This document shows positions 8,167 to 15,858 of a DNA stretch of 20,882 nt, piece after piece. The notes below the pieces were generated by a model. The model searched no databases. It was not told where the DNA came from and saw nothing but the letters and a program-made list of their open reading frames with translations. Within the stretch, counting starts at the first letter, position 1. Each line of letters begins with the position of its first letter. Both the position numbers and the translations under genes were made by a program. This stretch comes from an uncultured Bacilli bacterium (GTDB taxonomy: Bacteria > Bacillota_I > Bacilli_A > RF39 > UBA660), in NCBI GenBank assembly GCA_947628495.1, contig CANRAC010000005.1, forward strand, positions 1 to 20,882. Direction: 5' to 3'.

Positions 8167-10767
8167 CTATTTCTTTTCCAAAATATAAATGTTGTATCCT
8201 AAGATTTTAAATAATCTCTTTTTATTTTTAATATTTTTTATATTAGCAATTTTAGACTCTAACGATAACTTAATGGTATTTAAAAACTTGTTTTTAAACA
8301 CTACAATATCTCCTGATTTCAATCTTAAGCAACAATATTTCATTTCCATATTAAGATTTTTAAAAAAATTTACTACTTCGTTAAAGGTTTGTTCCATAAA
8401 ATGAAATCCTTTTGCTTTACTTCCTGTTGTTAATTTTAGCCTGGATATATCACTAGGGCCTACATAAGAATTAGGGATTACTAAAATAGCTAATCCCCCA
8501 CTTTTCATCTTCCTAGCTATTTTATGACAAGTTTTTTCATATTCATCGTCAACTATATGTTCTAAAACATTGTCAGCATAAAATATATCAATAGAATTAT
8601 TTTTTATTTTATCTAAAGCTTCATAAAGATTTTTTTCTACTAAGTTTATATTATTGGCATTTTTAGCTATCTCTTTCACATCAGAAGATAAAAATATATC
8701 ACAACCTTTAATTTGTATTTCATTTTTATTTATGTGTTTCAAAGCATAGCCCTTGCCTACACCTGCTTCATAAAACAATAAATTGGTTTGTTTTTTTAAT
8801 TTTTTCTTTATCATTTTATTTAATAACTCCACAGTACTATCTTTGACACCATTTCCAGGCTGTGAATTTTCCGTCTTTTGCTTTTTCAAATCGGCAATTT
8901 GAAATATTTTTTGATACACCATTTTCATATAATCATTGCGTTCTTTGGAAAATGGTGGAAAAGTTTTGATATTTTTGGCAAAGTAGATTTCTTCTTGATA
9001 ATTGAGGGTTTCTAATTGTTCAGCACTCATTTTGGCTAAATTAACCTTTTTATTATTTTTGGTAATATAAAACAAGTCAGACATTTGCACATCTTTTGTT
9101 TCACATGGACTGGAAAATATTAAATCATATATAATTTTCAGCCCAAAAATTATTGCTAAAACACTAAACATAGATTGAATAGCAAAAGCTGGAGACAAAT
9201 ATTGACACTTTGCTATTGCACTTTCATATTCAGTAGCTGCCACATACCCTACTACGACTATTCTAGCTAGATATATACACAATAATCCACTTAATAAAAG
9301 TACTTCCTTATAATATTTAAATTTATTTTTAGGAATTAAAAACATTACAATTATAAAAATATAAAAAGCTAAAGAAACTATAAATATAATATAATTACTT
9401 TTTTGAAAGATAAGTAAAATAGATTCCATGAGTTTCATATTAATAGAGTTTAATTCTTGATTCGTATAACCTATTTTATTATAAGTTAGTTCTCCATAAT
9501 ATTTTGCAAAATAATCTTTTAAATACTTATGCTTATCTTTTATGTCCGGAATTCTTACATAAACATTTGCATAATTTAACTGTGTAGTAAAAGCTTTAGG
9601 AATATCTTTAATAATTTCTTCTTTTAAATCATCTTGAAAAGGAGCTACTAAACTACTTCTTTTTGGTAAACATTCAATTCTTTTACTATCACACAAAGAA
9701 TTAATTTCTGCAGCTAACCGTTCATAATATTGTTTCGTACTTACAGCATTAACACAATATCCTTGCTCACATACAGCTTCTCTTACTGCCCAATATAAAA
9801 ACCCTTCTTGAAAATCACGATATTTTTTACCATTTTTATAAATATCTTGACGATGTTTTGCACTTTCTGGCCCTTCTAAAAATTCTTGTAATTCTTTAAA
9901 ACTTGGACTTAATTCATATAATTTCGCACGATCGTAACTATTTAAGGGCACACGTTTTAAATAATTGGTAGGCTTAATTCGCGTTAGAGCACCATAAGCG
10001 TCTTTAAATTCCTTAGAGGTAAAATCATTTGTAACAAACCGATCATAGCAAATATAATTTAATGTGCTTATAGTGAATGTATATCCTAGTAAAATAACAG
10101 TAGGTATGCCAATCAGCCAAAGAATTCTTTTTACTTTATCCAAACATGTCTTATCAAATACAATAAATAAAATTGTAACTAAAAAAGCTAATATTATATA
10201 CGGTATAATCCACAAAGTTTCCTCGCGCGTGTACCATATTGAGGCTATAATAATTCCCAAAAGTATTTGATAAAATATAATCTTCTTAAAACTACTTTTA
10301 TAATGAAAAAACATTTCAAAAGTTAAGGATACTAAAAGTAAGATAAATGATATATAAATACCATCTCGGTAAACAAAAGATACAGCATCCGAATAAGATA
10401 TAGGATTAAATAATAAAATTATATAAACTAAAAGCAGAAATGCTTTATTTTTATAAATATGTTTTAACATTCTAACAAATGCTAAACATGCTACAAAATA
10501 TAATAATTGTGTAGCAAATAAATAGCTTAGATGAATCTTTGAATTAAAAGCTATAAAAATAATACCAATAATCCCTTTACTTAATGTAATATCATTATAC
10601 CTGCCAAGCCAATGCCCTCTAGCCAAACTATATGCGCGACTAGCAAACATACTATCATCATGCGCAGCGTGTTTAATCATCAAAGGCTGAATATGAACCA
10701 TCCAACATTTTAAAATAAATAAAACTACAAATAAGATTTCTAGCCAATGTTTTTTAATAAATTTCAT
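8167..10767 (-). CDS. GT-C-like polytopic membrane protein fused to a C-terminal SAM methyltransferase
   Basis: This 866-residue protein has a membrane part and a soluble part. About eight hydrophobic segments fall in residues 8-240. An acidic HDD (36-38) lies in the first loop, as in GT-C enzymes that use polyprenyl-phosphate sugars. Residues about 240-450 form a large, probably extracytoplasmic, domain with two close cysteine pairs (333/338 and 359/366). Three more hydrophobic stretches follow (about 457-480, 489-512 and 528-551). After a linker, residues about 650-866 form a class I methyltransferase fold: LFYEAGVGKGYAL (664-676) is the SAM-binding glycine loop, GCDIF (688-692) the acidic second strand, and YADNVLEHIV (730-739) motif IV. 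The start codon sits one base after the GT2 stop, with TAGGTAA inside that gene. The GT2 neighbour could supply its lipid-linked sugar. GT-C assignment rests on topology and the HDD, so it is tentative; the methyltransferase is secure by motif. Confidence 0.7.
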   Translation of the reverse strand: MKFIKKHWLEILFVVLFILKCWMVHIQPLMIKHAAHDDSMFASRAYSLARGHWLGRYNDITLSKGIIGIIFIAFNSKIHLSYLFATQLLYFVACLAFVRMLKHIYKNKAFLLLVYIILLFNPISYSDAVSFVYRDGIYISFILLLVSLTFEMFFHYKSSFKKIIFYQILLGIIIASIWYTREETLWIIPYIILAFLVTILFIVFDKTCLDKVKRILWLIGIPTVILLGYTFTISTLNYICYDRFVTNDFTSKEFKDAYGALTRIKPTNYLKRVPLNSYDRAKLYELSPSFKELQEFLEGPESAKHRQDIYKNGKKYRDFQEGFLYWAVREAVCEQGYCVNAVSTKQYYERLAAEINSLCDSKRIECLPKRSSLVAPFQDDLKEEIIKDIPKAFTTQLNYANVYVRIPDIKDKHKYLKDYFAKYYGELTYNKIGYTNQELNSINMKLMESILLIFQKSNYIIFIVSLAFYIFIIVMFLIPKNKFKYYKEVLLLSGLLCIYLARIVVVGYVAATEYESAIAKCQYLSPAFAIQSMFSVLAIIFGLKIIYDLIFSSPCETKDVQMSDLFYITKNNKKVNLAKMSAEQLETLNYQEEIYFAKNIKTFPPFSKERNDYMKMVYQKIFQIADLKKQKTENSQPGNGVKDSTVELLNKMIKKKLKKQTNLLFYEAGVGKGYALKHINKNEIQIKGCDIFLSSDVKEIAKNANNINLVEKNLYEALDKIKNNSIDIFYADNVLEHIVDDEYEKTCHKIARKMKSGGLAILVIPNSYVGPSDISRLKLTTGSKAKGFHFMEQTFNEVVNFFKNLNMEMKYCCLRLKSGDIVVFKNKFLNTIKLSLESKIANIKNIKNKKRLFKILGYNIYILEKK

Positions 10768-10768
10768 G

Positions 10769-11452
10769 CTACTTACCTAACTCTCTAAAAATTACTTTCA
10801 TATGTCTTATGCCATCTTTAATTGTGTTTAAATGTGATTTTTTTCCTCTTTTATCTTTAAAAAAATCTATGGGTATTTCAGTTATTTTTAAGTTTGCCTT
10901 TTTAATTTTAATTATCATTTCACTAGCAAATTCCATCCCATGAGAATTGAAAGTGATTTTGGATATACTATCTTTATTTAAACCTCTTAATCCACAGTTA
11001 AAATCCCCAGCATTTATTTTATAAAGTTTTCTTCCTAAAAAAGATATTAATGGTGTACCAATATATTTATGAGAAAAAGGCATAGCTCCTTTTTCCATTT
11101 TTCCTAAAAATCGATTTCCCATCACTAAATCGTTACCTTTTTTTAATTCTTTATAAAATAAATTAATATATTTAAAAGAATAGCTTTGATCACAATCACC
11201 AAAGATGATATATTTTCCTTTAGCACTTTTTATGCCAGCTTGTAAAGCAGCTCCATATCCTCTTTGTTTTTCTTTAACAACTCGTGCTTTTAATTTCTTG
11301 GCAATTTTCATGGAATTATCGTTACTGCCATTATCAACAACTAAAATTTCTGATTTAACTCTAAGTTCATTTAATTCATCTGTTATTTCTTGGATAACAT
11401 TTGCTAAGGTTTTTTCTTCATTTAAGCATGGCAATAAAACTGTTAATTCCAT
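10769..11452 (-). CDS. GT2 glycosyltransferase, polyprenyl-phosphate sugar synthase (DPM1-like)
   Basis: This 227-residue GT-A enzyme belongs to the dolichyl/polyprenyl-phosphate mannose or glucose synthase group. It opens with TVLLPCLNEEKTL (4-16), carries VDNGSNDNS near 39-47, and has GDCDQSY near 85-91, whose two aspartates (86 and 88) bind the metal-nucleotide. VMGNRF near 110-115, GAMPFSHKYIGTP near 122-134 and FNCGLRG near 151-157 are diagnostic for the subgroup. There is no C-terminal membrane segment, unlike GtrB. It would transfer a sugar from a nucleotide donor to undecaprenyl phosphate on the cytoplasmic face. The adjoining GT-C-like gene is a natural consumer; no GtrA-type flippase is visible. 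The chosen ATG at 11452 has GGGAGGA at the right distance, whereas the in-frame ATG at 11464 has no ribosome site and overlaps it. Confidence 0.88.
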   Translation of the reverse strand: MELTVLLPCLNEEKTLANVIQEITDELNELRVKSEILVVDNGSNDNSMKIAKKLKARVVKEKQRGYGAALQAGIKSAKGKYIIFGDCDQSYSFKYINLFYKELKKGNDLVMGNRFLGKMEKGAMPFSHKYIGTPLISFLGRKLYKINAGDFNCGLRGLNKDSISKITFNSHGMEFASEMIIKIKKANLKITEIPIDFFKDKRGKKSHLNTIKDGIRHMKVIFRELGK

Positions 11453-11464
11453 AGTTCCTCCCAT

Positions 11465-12229
11465 TTATTTTATATTTGGATTGTATTTTTGATTTTTCTC
11501 ACGAACCATTTTTAGTAAAGAAACATCAGTGCCACTTTCTTCTGCTTGATTAATAATACTTGCTAAGTCTTTTGGTAAACATGCTTCACCATAACCTCGA
11601 TTATCAGGGTAAACAAATGTATGATCCTTATTTATACGGGGATCCTGAGTCCAAACCTCTCTAAGCTTACTATAGCTAATACCCATCGCCTGCGCAATAT
11701 CATAAAATTCATTACAAAAAATAACTTTTGATGCATAATAAGCATTTTCCATATATTTAGCGAGCTCAGCTGTTGATGAATCTACAATACAAATATCAAT
11801 GTTGGCATTATAAACCGTTTGATATACTCTAATGGCTTTTTCAACTGCTTCATCTTCTCCCCCTAAAGTTATCCATTTTCTTTCTCTTAAATCTTTAAAA
11901 GGATGATCAACCGTTTCGCCATAATATTCTGGTTGAAAAACAATACTGGATTGATGTTGAGCATTTTGCTTTTTTGTGTATCCTACGGGTACTGTAGAAC
12001 GTATGATAATTAATTCGGTTTTAAGCCAAGCTAAAACTTCATCAACTGCTCTAACATCACAGGATCCATCCTCATTTTGGGGAGTAGGAACACAAACAAA
12101 AGCGACATCACATTTATTAATTTCTTCCTTACTTCCTATTCCCTTATATTTATCATAAATAAAGGCGTCTTTAAATAATTCATTCATGGCCATCCCAACA
12201 TGGCCATATCCAACAATACCTACTTTCAT
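11465..12229 (-). CDS. Short UDP-glucose/GDP-mannose dehydrogenase-like protein lacking the C-terminal domain
   Basis: This 254-residue protein covers the NAD-binding and central domains of the UDP-glucose/UDP-ManNAc 6-dehydrogenase family, which oxidises a sugar nucleotide C6 alcohol to a uronic acid. Seen are GYGHVG (7-12, the Rossmann glycine motif), VCVPTP (45-50), STVPVGYT (78-85), AELAKYMENAYYASKVIFCNE (part of 154-174) and GEACLPKD (214-221) with the catalytic cysteine at 217. Family members usually have 390-450 residues; the C-terminal UDP-sugar-binding domain is absent, and the following gene is a GT2, so it is not a frameshifted remainder. Start at 12229 is set by GGAGGG in front of it. 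It may serve a different substrate, dimerise with another subunit, or be a non-classical short form. Product identity is not determined. Confidence 0.8.
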   Translation of the reverse strand: MKVGIVGYGHVGMAMNELFKDAFIYDKYKGIGSKEEINKCDVAFVCVPTPQNEDGSCDVRAVDEVLAWLKTELIIIRSTVPVGYTKKQNAQHQSSIVFQPEYYGETVDHPFKDLRERKWITLGGEDEAVEKAIRVYQTVYNANIDICIVDSSTAELAKYMENAYYASKVIFCNEFYDIAQAMGISYSKLREVWTQDPRINKDHTFVYPDNRGYGEACLPKDLASIINQAEESGTDVSLLKMVREKNQKYNPNIK

Positions 12230-12256
12230 AAAACCCTCCGATTTCTTGTTAATAAA

Positions 12257-12265
12257 AGTATACCA
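12257..12265 (-). promoter_or_regulatory. Candidate internal extended -10 promoter ahead of the dehydrogenase gene
   Basis: In the 59-base gap between the GT4 and dehydrogenase genes, the minus strand reads TGGTATACT, an extended -10 (TGnTATAAT) with one mismatch. No -35 of quality is present. This is the longest gap within the operon, which otherwise has overlaps or gaps of under 20 bases, so a second transcription start for the distal eight genes is plausible. Confidence 0.35.
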
Positions 12266-12288
12266 CACAAAATTACTTTTGGGTTAAT

Positions 12289-13407
12289 TTATCCTTGTTT
12301 TTTCGACAAAATTTTAAAAATTTCTTTTTCCCACAGCAAACAAATCTTATTAGGTTCATATTTTCTACTATTCAAAAAAGCATTTCGAGATATTTTATTA
12401 CTTAGATTTTCATTATCTAATAATTTTAACATTGCTTTAGTTAATTCATTATTATTTTTTATTGGCACTAGTAGCCCATTGTCCTCATTTTTTATTAAAT
12501 ACTTAGGCCCCCCACATGGACAGTCTGTTGAAATACAAGGGACACCTAGAGCCATTGCTTCCATTAAAGCATTAGGCATTCCTTCATAATCACTTGCTAA
12601 AACAAACATCTTTGCTTTATAAATTGCGGTTTTTATATCATCTACTTCACCCTTAAATATTACTTTATTTTCTAAATTTAAATGTTTAACATAACTTTTA
12701 AGTTCTTTTTCCAATGGACCACTACCATAAATTAACAGTTTTAATCGAGGATATTTAAATAAAACATTCAGAAAAGCGTCAATTAGTAGTTTCTGATTTT
12801 TTTGAGTAACTAAGCGACCTACAGTAACAATTTGGTCTAATCTTTCACCATTATAAGGTTTAGATATTAAAAATTTATAATCTAAGGGGTTAGGAATGAC
12901 TGTTAATTTTTCATTCTTAAAAAGTTTAGTAAAATATAAATAAGCTTCCTCAGTCTGTAATACTATTTTATTGGCTTTCTGGTACAAGTGTTTCATCACA
13001 ATATTAATTATTTTATTTTTATATTCCATATTAGGATCATTTCTTATTGATATAATTGTCGGAATTTTATTTAATTGTCTATTAATTTTTTTTAGTAACA
13101 TCAATTTTAAGGATGGCTCTGGTAAAAAACTAATAATTATATCCGGATTAATTTTTTTAATTATTGCTTGCATTTTTATTAATTTTATAAGCGATATTTT
13201 GGCTAAAATTTTCTGAAAATTTGATATTTTGCTTACTTTGGTCACACTAAATAAACTTACACTTTCATTTATTTCATATCTTATATCTTTTGGGCGTAAC
13301 ATTAAAATTGCAACTTCATTTTTAGACGCAAAATGATTAGCTAAAATTGAAATAACTCTTTGAGCTCCCCCTTTTTCTAAATCCAGGCAATTAAATAATA
13401 TTTTCAT
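12289..13407 (-). CDS. GT4 glycosyltransferase (polysaccharide biosynthesis)
   Basis: This 372-residue retaining GT-B enzyme adds a sugar from a nucleotide donor to the growing lipid-linked glycan. The N-terminal domain has KGGAQRVISILAN near 12-24, the glycine-rich acceptor loop of the family. VTVGRLVTQKNQKLLI near 194-209 begins the donor domain. EGMPNALME (275-283) is the E-x7-E element, followed by ALGVPCISTDCPCGGP near 286-301. This C-terminal pattern is common in transferases of the GalNAc- or hexose-adding type in capsule and N-glycan loci, but the donor is not predictable from it. TAAGGAGT gives a strong ribosome site; the gene begins 16 bases after the preceding GT4 stop. It is third in the operon. 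Confidence 0.9.
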   Translation of the reverse strand: MKILFNCLDLEKGGAQRVISILANHFASKNEVAILMLRPKDIRYEINESVSLFSVTKVSKISNFQKILAKISLIKLIKMQAIIKKINPDIIISFLPEPSLKLMLLKKINRQLNKIPTIISIRNDPNMEYKNKIINIVMKHLYQKANKIVLQTEEAYLYFTKLFKNEKLTVIPNPLDYKFLISKPYNGERLDQIVTVGRLVTQKNQKLLIDAFLNVLFKYPRLKLLIYGSGPLEKELKSYVKHLNLENKVIFKGEVDDIKTAIYKAKMFVLASDYEGMPNALMEAMALGVPCISTDCPCGGPKYLIKNEDNGLLVPIKNNNELTKAMLKLLDNENLSNKISRNAFLNSRKYEPNKICLLWEKEIFKILSKKQG

Positions 13408-13423
13408 GATGACTCCTTAATAA

Positions 13424-14524
13424 TTACTTTATATTTAAAATTTCTAACATTTCCTTATTTATTATTCTAATATCAAATTTTTTAAGACACAACTTATAAC
13501 TTTCATCACCCATTTCTTGTAAATTTTGCGCATTTATCATTAACTCCATTTTAGCAGCCAAATCTTGAATATCACGAGCTTTAACAAAATAACCATTAAC
13601 ACCCTCTTTAACAGTATGTTTGCAACCGGGAGTTTTAGTTGTTATTATAGGGCGTCCCATAGCCGTTGCTTCCAACAAAGTTTTAGGAATTCCTTCACGA
13701 TAATAAGTAGGTAAAACAAAAATATCATGTTTACTAATAAAATTTGCTACTTGGTTAGTTTCCGGAATATAGTTTACTACATTTTTATCTATTACTTTTA
13801 AAAATTCTTTATAATCTTTTTCATAACTTTCATCAAAAGCCCCAATGAAAGTGAATGAGCAATTTGGATATTTAGCTTTAACAATCTTTGCAGCTTCTAA
13901 ATATTCTATTACCCCTTTTTCCTTAATAATACGGGAAACCATAATAAAAGAATGATTATACGGTAATTTATTTTTCTTAAAGATGTGCAAATCTACACCT
14001 GATCCATCTACCAAAGCCGTCTTATTTTTCTCTATTAAATGCTTTTGTACAAACTCATTTATGTCATCTTGATTTTGAAATATAACTTTTTGATTATATT
14101 TAAAAGCCAGCTTATATGCTTTATTACAAATACTTCTCACAATTTTTGTTTTAAAATTATTAACAGAATATACTTGCCCCAATCCACATACTAAAGAATA
14201 TATTTCCGTAACACCTGCGGCATGGGCAGCAATTGAACCAAAAATAACCGGTTTAATAGTGTAAGAAAAAACTTTATCCGGTTTTATCGATTTTAAAATT
14301 TTCCTTAACTTCCACAAATATAAAAAATTATTCATTGGCGATATAGAAGTTCTATTAAGTTGCACAGTTATTAATTCTACTCCCATTGTTTTTAATTCCC
14401 CTGCGCATTTGTTATCCGATCCAATCGCAATAACATTATGCCCTTTGGCCATAATATCCTTCATTAACTGTCCACGAAAATTCAAAAGTGAAGATGTTTT
14501 AGAAGCAATAAATACTACTCTCAT
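13424..14524 (-). CDS. GT4 glycosyltransferase, CapM/PglA-like
   Basis: This 366-residue GT-B protein resembles the CapM/PglA group, which typically adds the second sugar (often a HexNAc) onto a polyprenyl-pyrophosphate-linked first sugar. Features are SLLNFRGQLMKDIMAKGHNV near 12-31, FSYTIKPVIFGSIAA near 86-100, LVCGLGQVYS near 111-120, the domain-2 opening MVSRIIKEKGVIEYLEAA near 195-212, and the E-x7-E element EGIPKTLLE (277-285), followed by AMGRPIITT. Its ATG overlaps the upstream Wzy-like gene by four bases (ATGA), indicating translational coupling, and AAAGGAG lies eight bases before it. If it is a second-sugar transferase, the initiating phosphoglycosyltransferase must be encoded elsewhere, as none is in the window. 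Confidence 0.88.
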   Translation of the reverse strand: MRVVFIASKTSSLLNFRGQLMKDIMAKGHNVIAIGSDNKCAGELKTMGVELITVQLNRTSISPMNNFLYLWKLRKILKSIKPDKVFSYTIKPVIFGSIAAHAAGVTEIYSLVCGLGQVYSVNNFKTKIVRSICNKAYKLAFKYNQKVIFQNQDDINEFVQKHLIEKNKTALVDGSGVDLHIFKKNKLPYNHSFIMVSRIIKEKGVIEYLEAAKIVKAKYPNCSFTFIGAFDESYEKDYKEFLKVIDKNVVNYIPETNQVANFISKHDIFVLPTYYREGIPKTLLEATAMGRPIITTKTPGCKHTVKEGVNGYFVKARDIQDLAAKMELMINAQNLQEMGDESYKLCLKKFDIRIINKEMLEILNIK

Positions 14525-15792
14525 TGTTTTGCTCCTTTCGATTCACTCATTATAAATCCCATAAAAATATAGAATACCGGCGCCACCTGAATAACGCTTA
14601 TATTCACAAATGCCTGAATTAAGTAGGCACTTGCTGCATATATTAAACCAGTATTGTGAGCATCTTTATCTTTCTTTTTTATATGGTTATAAATAACATA
14701 ACCTACAAAAATCAAATATACTATTAAAGTAAATATTCCTTCCGTTAATAATATTTGTAAATATTCGTTATGAGCTTTATCAAAACACTCTTTTGGTGAA
14801 CACAAATAAGTCCCATTATTTATGTTGCTAAAATTATCAATACCTATCCCCGTTTTATAATATTTGGGAACTTTTTTTAAACTTTCTTTCCAAATATAAA
14901 TACGATAATTCCCCGAAGAATCATTTAAGCCATTCTCAAAAATACGCGTTATTTCGCCGATATTTCTGCGAAATATATTATTTATATTTGGGTTATTTAA
15001 ATGTTTTAAACCTAAAAATAACGCACTAATTACAATTAAAATACATCCCCCAATTATACCTGCTTTTTTATAATTAGTTTTATTAATTTTAGTTAAACCA
15101 GAAATAATTAAAACAATTATTGAGGTTAGAATGCATCCCAAAGTATTACCTATAAATAATCCATAACCAACTATTAAGAATAAAATTAAATTTACACTTT
15201 TATGTTTCGGAGAATTAATTAACATTGACCATATATACATAAATAAAAGTAAGATAAATATTGAATAAAAATTAGGATTACCAAATGTCCCGCTAGCAAA
15301 TCTATATGACGTGCTAAAGTTGTTACTGCGATCATAACCAAGTATATTCTCTATTTGCAAAAATTGAATTGTACCAATTAAAATTTGTAATATACCAAAG
15401 CCAATAAGAACGTACATTAATTGCTGTTGATGTTTTTTATCTATAGTAGATGCCACTAAGAAAAAACTATAATAACTAAATAAAGTTCTTAATCCTTCGT
15501 ATCTTCCCATCGTTCCATTTAAAGCAATACTTTTGTCATAGGCAAAAAGATACGAAATAATTCCTAATATTAATAAAATAATAATAAAAATATCTTTTAA
15601 GTGCAATTTATCATTATGATATACCTTATAAAATATATAGAAGTTAAAAGCGATAATACCAAATACAAATATTATTTTGGAAAATTCTAAATAATGAATA
15701 TATTCCATAGAAATAAAAGCTGTACCAACATTCATGGTTATAATTAAAATAAGTAAAAAAATAAAAGCACTTTTATTTAATATATTACGCAT
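14521..15792 (-). CDS. O-antigen polymerase/ligase family membrane protein (Wzy/WaaL-like)
   Basis: This integral membrane protein has 423 residues and about ten to twelve hydrophobic segments. GTFGNPNFYS (168-177) and the large extracytoplasmic loop between about 262 and 350 fit the Wzy_C domain. In that loop lie NYRIYIWKES (295-304) and KAHNEYLQILLTEG (339-352), the arginine and histidine region needed by Wzy and WaaL enzymes. The loop also has two cysteines (331 and 336) that could form a disulfide. The protein would either polymerise lipid-linked repeat units or ligate a finished chain to an acceptor, on the outer face of the membrane. In this operon the exporter is an ABC pair rather than Wzx, so a ligase role is as likely as a polymerase role. 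It is the first gene after the operon promoter and ends in ATGA with the next gene. Confidence 0.87.
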   Translation of the reverse strand: MRNILNKSAFIFLLILIITMNVGTAFISMEYIHYLEFSKIIFVFGIIAFNFYIFYKVYHNDKLHLKDIFIIILLILGIISYLFAYDKSIALNGTMGRYEGLRTLFSYYSFFLVASTIDKKHQQQLMYVLIGFGILQILIGTIQFLQIENILGYDRSNNFSTSYRFASGTFGNPNFYSIFILLLFMYIWSMLINSPKHKSVNLILFLIVGYGLFIGNTLGCILTSIIVLIISGLTKINKTNYKKAGIIGGCILIVISALFLGLKHLNNPNINNIFRRNIGEITRIFENGLNDSSGNYRIYIWKESLKKVPKYYKTGIGIDNFSNINNGTYLCSPKECFDKAHNEYLQILLTEGIFTLIVYLIFVGYVIYNHIKKKDKDAHNTGLIYAASAYLIQAFVNISVIQVAPVFYIFMGFIMSESKGAKQ

Positions 15793-15816
15793 AGTTAATC
15801 CTACCCATCTAATTTA

Positions 15817-15845
15817 ATTATGACAAAAAAAGTTAAATATGACAA
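15817..15845 (-). promoter_or_regulatory. Sigma-A-type promoter of the polysaccharide operon
   Basis: On the minus strand TTGTCA (15845-15840) and CATAAT (15822-15817) are separated by exactly 17 bases, one mismatch each from TTGACA/TATAAT. It lies in the 66-base gap between the ksgA stop and the Wzy-like start, giving a leader of about 18 bases with AGGA before the ATG. The spacer has a T-run that might also end ksgA transcripts, but the only upstream stem (AAGTTA/TAACTT) has a 26-base loop. Confidence 0.6.
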
Positions 15846-15858
15846 TCCTTAAATGCTA

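Noticed and set aside
11205..11492. Plus-strand open frame of 95 codons opposite the GT2 gene
   Set aside because: It is antisense to a well-supported GT2 gene with all family motifs, has no ribosome site and no recognisable product.
12200..12589. Plus-strand open frame of 129 codons opposite the dehydrogenase/GT4 junction
   Set aside because: It is antisense to the GT4 C-terminus, including its E-x7-E region, and crosses the intergenic gap. Composition is that of a shadow frame.
12971..13216. Hydrophobic plus-strand frame that looks like a small membrane protein
   Set aside because: It is antisense to the middle of a GT4 gene; complement of Lys/Asn/Ile-rich code readily gives Phe/Ile/Leu-rich frames. 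No ribosome site.
14521..14524. Mycoplasma-type code with TGA as tryptophan
   Set aside because: The Wzy-like gene ends at a TGA in a normal ATGA coupling at the expected length for its family, and all other genes are intact when TGA is read as stop.
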